A stretch of DNA of 26,967 nt from CAZUTK01 sp964623265 (GTDB lineage: Bacteria; Electryoneota; B3-LCP): the NCBI GenBank assembly GCA_964623265.1, contig CAZUTK010000046.1:1-26967 (forward strand), in the 5' to 3' direction. Both the position numbers and the translations under genes were made by a program. Positions 1 through 5,725 of this stretch are shown piece by piece. The notes under the pieces are model-generated. The model ran no database searches and was not told where the DNA came from. It saw only the letters and a list, made by a program, of their open reading frames with translations. The stretch's first letter is position 1. Each line of letters opens with the position of its first letter.

Positions 1-664
1 GATCCGCCACATATGGATCACCGTGATTCGGATGATATTTGTTGGGATTGTGGATGGCTCCGAAGAAATTCTTCATTCCCAGCGTGACGCCGACGATTCC
101 GTGATCCTTCAAGACGGGTAAATTGATTTGCGCCGTACAGAGATCCGTCGCAGCTCGAGCGAAGAGGCTGCCGATCGAGCGATGGGCGGTCAGTTCAGAA
201 TCATAGCCCAGTTGGTCGCAGCCAGCGCAGGCAACGGGTTCACCCCATTTGCGCAGAGTATATCCCGCGCCGCGCAAATCCGCGTTCAAACGATCCCAGA
301 TCAGGATATTTTCCGCCGGCACTCCGACCCGAATCAGAAATTCGACAACGCTGTTCACGAGTTCGATGTGGGTGGACATCCTGCGGCCAGACAGACAATT
401 GACTTTTATGCCGACGCGATCCTGCGGAGAAAAAAGACGACGGAATACTTCTAATGGATCGGCGACATTGAAGTGTTCGCGGATCAGCCTTTCCAGCAGT
501 GACCTCACGCGCTCTGGATCCGGACAGCCTTGATGAATGCATTTGGGATCGCGCGCGAGAGTTACTCCTGTCGCCTGTAGAGCAGGGAACTTTCCGGAGC
601 AGCGGATGGCCGTCAGCGCCCCGATACCTCCTAAAGCGGATTTAATGAAATGGCGCCGTATCAT
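1..664 (-). CDS. DUF362 family protein with Tat signal (C-terminus beyond window)
   Basis: The reading frame is open from an ATG at 664 down to the window edge, giving 221 residues of an incomplete protein. The N-terminus reads MIRRHFIKSALGG followed by a short hydrophobic stretch, matching the twin-arginine (RRxFLK-like) export signal, so the product is probably exported folded. Near the cut end are VLKDHGIVGVTLGMKN and NPNKYHPNHGDPY, which are hallmark stretches of DUF362 proteins. Cysteines occur at CIHQGC and ACAGC. DUF362 proteins have no single settled role and are often found with iron-sulfur proteins. No Shine-Dalgarno sequence is visible before the ATG. A good promoter lies 40-65 bases upstream, so the gene appears to be transcribed alone and divergently from the ABC gene. 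Family assignment is firm and function is unknown. Confidence 0.85.
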   Translation of the reverse strand, partial: MIRRHFIKSALGGIGALTAIRCSGKFPALQATGVTLARDPKCIHQGCPDPERVRSLLERLIREHFNVADPLEVFRRLFSPQDRVGIKVNCLSGRRMSTHIELVNSVVEFLIRVGVPAENILIWDRLNADLRGAGYTLRKWGEPVACAGCDQLGYDSELTAHRSIGSLFARAATDLCTAQINLPVLKDHGIVGVTLGMKNFFGAIHNPNKYHPNHGDPYVAD

Positions 665-700
665 CTACGAAGGGGATTCTGCTTTTTCAAATTATATATT

Positions 701-729
701 AATATAGAAAAATGATGCAGGAAAGTCAA
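701..729 (-). promoter_or_regulatory. sigma70-type promoter for the DUF362 gene
   Basis: On the minus strand, TTGACT (724-729) and TATATT (701-706) are separated by exactly 17 bases. Transcription would begin about 30 bases before the ATG at 664. The element shares its TTGACTTT...TATATT form with other sites in this window. Confidence 0.7.
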
Positions 730-811
730 GCGCTAAAGTCCGACATTCCGAAGTCCGCAAAATTTGCATTAAAAAATTGGAACATAGGGCGGCTTGCTTC
801 ATTACAAGGGT

Positions 812-1738
812 ATGGAAATCCGCTTGCACGATGTATCCTTCCGCTATCGAGACGTGAACTCGAGCCGCGATGCATTGCATGATCTTCATTTTGTCCTATC
901 AGCCGGAGAGTGTGTGGCACTCATAGGTCCTTCCGGGTCCGGAAAATCCACGCTCGCTCAAATTCTGAATGGATTGTTGCGCCCGATTCGGGGCAGCGTG
1001 ATCACCGACGGCGTTGAATTGACGTATAGACCGGAGGAGTTGAAGAAACTAAGGGAGCGTGTGGGGTTGGTTTTCCAATTCCCGGAAGCGCAGATTTTCG
1101 AGCCGACCGTCTTTGATGAAGTGGCATTTGCGGCGAAGCAGAGCAGCGACCGGTCGGATCATCTCACGGAACGCGTTCATCTGGCATTGACGGAAGTCGG
1201 CCTGGATTCCGATCAGTTCGACAGACGAAATCCGTTTCGGCTCTCCGGCGGCGAAGCGCGATTGGTGACCATTGCATCTCTTCTGGTGGTGGATCCGGAT
1301 TGGTTGATTCTGGATGAACCGACGCTTGGATTGGACAGTCTTCACACGCAGAAAATCATTGCATTATTGCGCCGGCGCAAGGAGCGCAAACGCGGCACCC
1401 TGCTGATCACGCACGATCTCGATCTCGCCGCGGCGGAATGCCCACGAACTCTCGTACTGGTCGGAGGAATCCTGAAATACGACGGATCCACGGCGGCTTT
1501 GTTCGAAGATCATAACCTGCACGATGAGTTTTCTCTGGAGGATACCGAACGCCTGCGACTCTGGAAAAAGCTGCGTTTGCATTTCAGCGAAGTAAGCGGG
1601 ATCTCGCCCGCCGCATTAGCCGATTGGATCCGCGATTCGAGTTCCGAGAAACGCCGGCTAATTACGCAGATCTTGAATGTAGAACTATCCCCGTGGAGTA
1701 TGGCGAATATCCCTTCAGCGAATAACCGCAAATGGTGA
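812..1738 (+). CDS. ECF/Cbi-type ABC transporter ATP-binding protein
   Basis: This is an ATPase of 308 residues, taking the ATG at 812 (preceded by AAGGG) over the in-frame TTG at 794. Walker A is GPSGSGKST (39-47). The Q-loop region GLVFQFPEAQIF (Q89) is typical of energy-coupling-factor ATPases (EcfA/CbiO family). The signature is LSGGEAR (144-150), where the family usually has LSGGQ. Walker B is WLILDEP (164-170) and the switch histidine is in ITHD (H201). About 80 residues follow the nucleotide-binding core. These ATPases normally pair with a second ATPase, an EcfT membrane protein and a substrate-binding S component for vitamin or metal uptake. None is present here, so substrate cannot be inferred. 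The stop overlaps the start of the prepilin peptidase gene, implying co-translation. Confidence 0.88.
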   Translation: MEIRLHDVSFRYRDVNSSRDALHDLHFVLSAGECVALIGPSGSGKSTLAQILNGLLRPIRGSVITDGVELTYRPEELKKLRERVGLVFQFPEAQIFEPTVFDEVAFAAKQSSDRSDHLTERVHLALTEVGLDSDQFDRRNPFRLSGGEARLVTIASLLVVDPDWLILDEPTLGLDSLHTQKIIALLRRRKERKRGTLLITHDLDLAAAECPRTLVLVGGILKYDGSTAALFEDHNLHDEFSLEDTERLRLWKKLRLHFSEVSGISPAALADWIRDSSSEKRRLITQILNVELSPWSMANIPSANNRKW

Positions 1739-2565
1739 AACCTTATCTTATGGCGGAAACTGCAGTCGGTGATCCGGGCGGCTGGTGGCAGATGATAGCC
1801 CACGGATCCGCTATCGGATTTGTTTTCTCATTTCTACTGGGTGCTGTGTTAGGTTCTTTCGCCAATGTGGTGATCTGGAGGCTGCCGCGCGGGGATTCAA
1901 TCCTTCGTCCGGCATCGCGCTGTCCAGCCTGCGGAGCCTCCATCTCGCCTCGATATAATATACCGCTGCTCAGTTATTTCGTATTAAACGGAAGAGCCGT
2001 TTGTTGCGGCAGCCGAATCAGCGCGCGGTATCCGATCATTGAGTGGCTCTGCGCGTTGATTCTGTTTTCGCTTTACTTGAAAGACGGCTGGACGTTCGGA
2101 TTTCTATTTGAAAGCAGCTGGATGATTTTACTAATCATTTTGGCGGCGATTGACTTGTACCATTATCGTCTGCCGAATCTGCTTGTCGGCATCGGTTTTA
2201 CGATCAGCTTGCTCTGGATGCTCGTGGATCCACAGCAGAGCTGGCGGGATGCCGGACTGGGGTTGCTTGCCGCCGTTTTATTTGCGCTTATCTTGTTGGG
2301 TGCGGGAAAGTACTACACCGGGAAAGTTGGGGGGATGGGAGATGTGAAATTGCTCCTGGTACTCGGGTTCACGTTGGGATTCGGCCGCTTCTTGCAGTTT
2401 ATCTTCGTGGCGATGTTGAGTGCTCTGCTGTTCGCGCTTTTTATGAGACACAAATTATCGGATACGCGGATTCCCTTGGGACCTGCTTTCGCTTTCGCTA
2501 CCTGGGTGACGTTCTGGCTGGGGGACGCGATGATTCCTTGGTATTTGTCCTTCTGGGGATTGTAA
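1732..2565 (+). CDS. Prepilin peptidase / leader peptidase, A24 family
   Basis: This is an integral membrane aspartyl peptidase of the PilD/PulO family, which removes leader peptides from type IV prepilins and type II secretion pseudopilins and often N-methylates the new end. The N-terminal domain shows LGSFANVVIWRLPRG and a zinc-binding-like CPAC (C64, C67). Catalytic aspartates are in AAIDLYHYRLPN (D141) and GGMGDVK (D204), and several hydrophobic membrane segments surround them. The second cysteine pair of the zinc motif is altered: the sequence reads AVCCG (C91, C92) where the family has CxxCG. The start at 1732 overlaps the ABC stop by seven bases. Later in-frame ATGs at 1750 and 1792 are possible, and the last gives a more usual length of 257. 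No pilin genes are in the window. Confidence 0.9.
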   Translation: MVKPYLMAETAVGDPGGWWQMIAHGSAIGFVFSFLLGAVLGSFANVVIWRLPRGDSILRPASRCPACGASISPRYNIPLLSYFVLNGRAVCCGSRISARYPIIEWLCALILFSLYLKDGWTFGFLFESSWMILLIILAAIDLYHYRLPNLLVGIGFTISLLWMLVDPQQSWRDAGLGLLAAVLFALILLGAGKYYTGKVGGMGDVKLLLVLGFTLGFGRFLQFIFVAMLSALLFALFMRHKLSDTRIPLGPAFAFATWVTFWLGDAMIPWYLSFWGL

Positions 2566-2596
2566 ATTGCCGCGATTCGGAAAATATTCTCTTCAT

Positions 2597-2908
2597 CTAT
2601 TCGAGGACTTTTTTCCTTAGAGGCTTCCCGCCGATCAGATGTTCTTCAACCAATTTAGGCGCGTCTTCCGCCGTTAGATGTCCGTACCAAACGCCTTCCG
2701 GATATACGACCGCAATCGGCCCGTCATAACACTGCCCCAGGCACTGCGTCGCAGTCAGTTGTATAGTATCCCAGAGATCGCGCGCTTCGATTTCCTTCTT
2801 GATGGCTTCGAATATTGGGCCGCTCCCGCTTGTATCGCATGATGGTTTCCCTTCCATTGGGTCGCGGTGTCGCCGGCAAACGAAAATATGTCTCTTCGGT
2901 TTATGCAC
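2597..2908 (-). CDS. Thioredoxin-like [2Fe-2S] ferredoxin
   Basis: This small protein of 103 residues belongs to the thioredoxin-fold ferredoxin family, related to the NuoE/HoxE cluster domain. The four cluster ligands are visible as C11, C24, C56 and C60, the last two in CLGQC followed by YDGPIAVVYPEGVWYG, which is the typical family ending. It should carry electrons in the cytoplasm, but its partner enzyme is not evident. The start is GTG at 2908, supported by GGAG seven to eleven bases upstream. It lies 48 bases after the enoyl-ACP reductase gene on the same strand and converges on the prepilin peptidase gene, with only 31 bases between the stops. Confidence 0.88.
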   Translation of the reverse strand: MHKPKRHIFVCRRHRDPMEGKPSCDTSGSGPIFEAIKKEIEARDLWDTIQLTATQCLGQCYDGPIAVVYPEGVWYGHLTAEDAPKLVEEHLIGGKPLRKKVLE

Positions 2909-2956
2909 CTTAACTCTCCATTTTATTTCCTGTGTTCGATTAGAATTCCTGAAGAC

Positions 2957-3778
2957 TCAGCCGACAATCGAATAACCTCCATCTACTACCAGGGTTTGCC
3001 CGACGATCATGGACGCCAAATCCGAGCAGAGGAACAGGACAGCGTGCGCGACGTCTTCCGCTTCCGTCAAGCGGCTCGAAGGAGTCCGGCGACGGGTTTC
3101 CGCAATCATTTGAGATGCATTCGGGAAATGCTTCAGAGCGTCCGTTTCCACCAAGCCGGCGCTGACGGCATTCACGCGGATTTTCCGCGGCGCAAGCTCC
3201 ACGGCCAGATGCCGCACCAAGGACTCCAGTGCCGCCTTGGATGCGCCTACGGCGGTGTAATCCGGAATCGCTCGCACCGCGCCCAATGAGGATACGGCAA
3301 CGATGGCTCCGGTGCGCCCTGCCATCAGACGGACTGCACCCTGTGCAAGTGGAAGAAGACAACCAGCGTTGATATCCAGAGTCCAGCGCCAGTACCGCAT
3401 GTTCAACTCCAGAGCGGATTTCAGAATGCCAGATGCCGCATTGGAGATGAGGATATCCAGCTTGCCGAAGCGTTCCCGGATGGCATCGAAAAGCGCGGCG
3501 ATTTCTTTCTCATCCGCGACATTGGCGCGCACGACCAGCGACTGCGCCCCTTCCGCTTCGATGCATGCGGAGGTTTCATCGGCTTTGGATTTCTGGCGGA
3601 GATAGTTGATCGTCACATCCGCGCCGGCTTGCGCCAGTTTAATCGCGATCGCTCTGCCGATACCGCGGGAACTGCCGGTTACCAGAGCGACTTTGCCGGT
3701 CAGATCCAGGCAGCCTTCCACCTTCTCGCAGAAACGGCTTCGCAGCTGAAGTTTCTGATTCGTCACAATGGGTTGCAT
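2957..3778 (-). CDS. fabL: Enoyl-ACP reductase, FabL type (SDR superfamily)
   Basis: This is a short-chain dehydrogenase fold protein of 273 residues. The cofactor motif is TGSSRGIG (34-41). The active-site tyrosine and lysine are Y174 and K181, spaced Y-x6-K. That spacing marks enoyl-ACP reductases of the FabI/FabL type, whereas ordinary SDRs have Y-x3-K. NAASGILKSALEL, YTAVGASKAALE, TDALKHFPN and the end GQTLVVDGG closely match what I recall of Bacillus subtilis FabL. The likely reaction is NADPH-dependent reduction of trans-2-enoyl-ACP in fatty acid elongation. The first 27 residues before GKVALVTG are longer than usual. The ATG at 3778 has no clear ribosome site, and a GTG at 3721 is an alternative start. 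The gene is divergent from the MATE gene and probably co-transcribed with the ferredoxin. Confidence 0.83.
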   Translation of the reverse strand: MQPIVTNQKLQLRSRFCEKVEGCLDLTGKVALVTGSSRGIGRAIAIKLAQAGADVTINYLRQKSKADETSACIEAEGAQSLVVRANVADEKEIAALFDAIRERFGKLDILISNAASGILKSALELNMRYWRWTLDINAGCLLPLAQGAVRLMAGRTGAIVAVSSLGAVRAIPDYTAVGASKAALESLVRHLAVELAPRKIRVNAVSAGLVETDALKHFPNASQMIAETRRRTPSSRLTEAEDVAHAVLFLCSDLASMIVGQTLVVDGGYSIVG

Positions 3779-3940
3779 AATCTTGTTTACGAACAGATTG
3801 AAAACCCGTTGGCGGGCGGATATCGGTGTTGTTATATTTAGGACACGATGAAATTAGCATCTGCGATTTTTATATGCGAGTGGAAAAAACAGTTTTTCGC
3901 AAGCATTGAAAATCTCCATAGAACTTTTTTGTCAAACGGT

Positions 3941-3969
3941 TTGACTTTTACGGAAAGTTTGCGTATATT
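3941..3969 (+). promoter_or_regulatory. sigma70-type promoter for the MATE leader
   Basis: TTGACT (3941-3946) and TATATT (3964-3969) are separated by exactly 17 bases, so transcription should begin near 3976. This leaves an untranslated leader of about 155 bases before the MATE start codon. The rest of the 3779-3940 interval holds only the upstream region of the divergent reductase gene, with no convincing minus-strand promoter. Confidence 0.75.
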
Positions 3970-3975
3970 TCAATG

Positions 3976-4130
3976 AGAAATTCCGACTGCAGCGTCTTCG
4001 AGTTTGGCGATAAATGCCAAGGCAAAGACCTGCGAGCGAAAAAAGCTTGAGATAAACGCACTGTCCTGAATGCTCGATCAGATGACTGAACCAATTCATC
4101 CGGCAGCCGCCGGATTTTTTGCTATTAACG
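3976..4130 (+). promoter_or_regulatory. Structured leader RNA, candidate riboswitch or attenuator for the MATE gene
   Basis: The leader between the promoter and the MATE ATG can form several stems. The first is TTGGC (4004-4008) with GCCAA (4016-4020) around loop GATAAAT, stacked in GTCTT (3994-3998) with AAGAC (4025-4029). A TGCG (4031-4034) with CGCA (4057-4060) hairpin competes with a longer closing stem of 3989-3995 against 4056-4064. TCGAG (3998-4002) can also pair with CTCGA (4073-4077). The leader ends in an intrinsic terminator ten bases before the start codon. Mutually exclusive stems plus a terminator fit a ligand-sensing RNA. I looked for TPP, SAM-I, cobalamin, lysine, fluoride and c-di-GMP-I core motifs and saw none. 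Guanidine-IV (mepA) RNAs are known before MATE genes, but I cannot verify a match. Confidence 0.6.
4098..4120 (+). terminator. Intrinsic terminator in the MATE leader
   Basis: A perfect seven-pair stem ATCCGGC / GCCGGAT with loop AGCC runs directly into a tract of six T. It lies downstream of the promoter and only ten bases upstream of the MATE ATG at 4131. It therefore would stop transcription before the gene rather than after one, which is the arrangement of attenuators and terminating riboswitches. Confidence 0.85.
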
Positions 4131-5600
4131 ATGTCTGATTCATTTAAAAAAAATGCCGGCAAAGCATCCGTTCCTGAACCGGTTCACGACGAGGAGATTT
4201 CCGGCTTCAGTCAAGAATATGTGCACGCCGTAGCTGCTAGTCCCGAACGGTTGAAGCTTCCTGATTTTGCTCAGGGGAGCGTCCTGCGCGTTATTTTGAG
4301 GATGGGCTTGCCCTCCGTCATCGGCTTCGTCGCGATGACGATTTATGATCTGGCGGATATGTTCTGGGTGGCGAAGCTTGGTGCGCAACACGTGGCGGCG
4401 ATCGCCATTTTCGAGAGTTTTTATATGGTGCTGGTCTTCACCAATGAGATCGCCGGGCTGGGTTCGGTGGCGGTGATCAGCCGGAGATGGGGCGAAGGCG
4501 ATGCGATGCGCGCCGCGGCGGCGATCAAGGAGACATTCATTTTGAAAATTATCTGCGCCGTGATTTCCGGGACGCTCGGTCTCGCTCTCTTACGGCCTCT
4601 GATGGAGCTGATGGGCGCGCGTGGGGAAGTCATTGAACTCGGCGTTCAGTACGGTCGGATTCACATGTTCGGGATGGTGATTTATTTTTTGAGTTATACT
4701 GTTTTCACTTCGCTGCGCTGCATCGAAGCGCCGCGGCTGGCGATGGTGGTGATGCTGCTGGGGTCGCTGCTCAATATGGCGCTGGACCCTTTCCTGATCT
4801 TCGGCATCGGACCTTTTCCAGCTATGGGGCTCACCGGCGCGGCAGTGGCATCCGTCATCAGTTATGCTTTGACGATTCTCTTCGGCGCATACATCCTCTA
4901 TTCAGGAAAAGCGCCGTTGAAATTCCGCTTGCGGACGGGGTTACCCGTTCAAGCGCGAAGCATGCTGGAGATGATGCGGATCGGAGCGCCGGGCGGCGTC
5001 AATCAATTTTCCTTCACGCTGAGCCGAGCCATCATTCTTCCGTTTATCGCGCAATTCGGGACAATCGTCGTCGCTGCGTACGGCATGACGCTGCGCGTCA
5101 CCCAACTGGCGATCCTCGTGATCTGGGGGTTGGGGATGGGGGTTTCGCCGTTGATTGGAAACCTGCTGGGTGCAGGACTGAAAGACCGCGTCCGCGAAAC
5201 CGCCCGGCATTCTATGATCTTATCGGTGGTGTTGATGACCGCCATGGGGATCTTGATTTTTGCATTTGCACCGCAGATCGTGATCGCATTTTTCCAGGAT
5301 GTGGAAAGCCTCTCTGTATCGGTGGAACTGCTTCGGATTTACGCTCTGGCGCTGCCATTTATCGGCGTCTGGATCATCGCGGAAAGTCTGTTTCACGGCG
5401 CAGGCGACAACATCCCGCCGATGCTAATCTCTATCATCACTTCCTGGGCGATCGAAATACCGATGATTCTATTTTTCACCAAGTTTCTGCACTTCGATCA
5501 ATCCGCCATTTGGTGGTCTCGTGTTTTCTATGCCTTTTCCGGTGCGGTCATCTGCGCGCTACTAATCAAACAGGGGAAATGGATGCAGAAGAACGTCTGA
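4131..5600 (+). CDS. MATE family efflux transporter
   Basis: This is a multidrug and toxic compound extrusion pump of 489 residues, about the family's length, with some twelve hydrophobic segments. It should export cationic drugs, metabolites or similar compounds in exchange for Na+ or H+. The first membrane repeat starts at GLPSVIGFVAMTIYDLADMFWV in pattern. The second repeat starts near GAPGGVNQFSFTLSRA, consistent with the two-bundle MATE fold. About 48 soluble, charged residues precede the first membrane segment, longer than in typical family members. The ATG at 4131 is chosen over the TTG at 4119, which lies inside the terminator T-tract. No Shine-Dalgarno sequence is visible. Expression is probably controlled by the leader RNA immediately upstream. 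Substrate cannot be read from the sequence. Confidence 0.9.
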   Translation: MSDSFKKNAGKASVPEPVHDEEISGFSQEYVHAVAASPERLKLPDFAQGSVLRVILRMGLPSVIGFVAMTIYDLADMFWVAKLGAQHVAAIAIFESFYMVLVFTNEIAGLGSVAVISRRWGEGDAMRAAAAIKETFILKIICAVISGTLGLALLRPLMELMGARGEVIELGVQYGRIHMFGMVIYFLSYTVFTSLRCIEAPRLAMVVMLLGSLLNMALDPFLIFGIGPFPAMGLTGAAVASVISYALTILFGAYILYSGKAPLKFRLRTGLPVQARSMLEMMRIGAPGGVNQFSFTLSRAIILPFIAQFGTIVVAAYGMTLRVTQLAILVIWGLGMGVSPLIGNLLGAGLKDRVRETARHSMILSVVLMTAMGILIFAFAPQIVIAFFQDVESLSVSVELLRIYALALPFIGVWIIAESLFHGAGDNIPPMLISIITSWAIEIPMILFFTKFLHFDQSAIWWSRVFYAFSGAVICALLIKQGKWMQKNV

Positions 5601-5725
5601 AAGATATTCAGCATACAGGTGTTGCAAAATTTGCAGACGTCGGCGACAAGAATAGGTTACGTCCGAACGAGAGTAATGGAATAGTTATTGCTTTTGCTGA
5701 GATGACGATTTCCGGGAGGCGGTGA
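5579..5725 (+). CDS. Candidate small ORF bridging MATE and propeller genes
   Basis: A 48-codon frame begins at an ATG overlapping the last codons of the MATE gene and ends in a TGATG overlap with the ATG of the propeller gene. The product would be a soluble, charged peptide (MDAEERLKDIQHTGV...ending TISGRR) with no recognised domain. The end-to-end overlaps are typical of translational coupling. However, the only purine-rich site (AGGGGA) is too close to the ATG to serve well, so this may be chance. I recognise no homologue. Confidence 0.25.
   Translation: MDAEERLKDIQHTGVAKFADVGDKNRLRPNESNGIVIAFAEMTISGRR

Noticed and set aside
3976..4130. TPP, SAM-I, cobalamin, lysine, fluoride or c-di-GMP-I riboswitch
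   Set aside because: None of the conserved core sequences of these classes is present in the leader.
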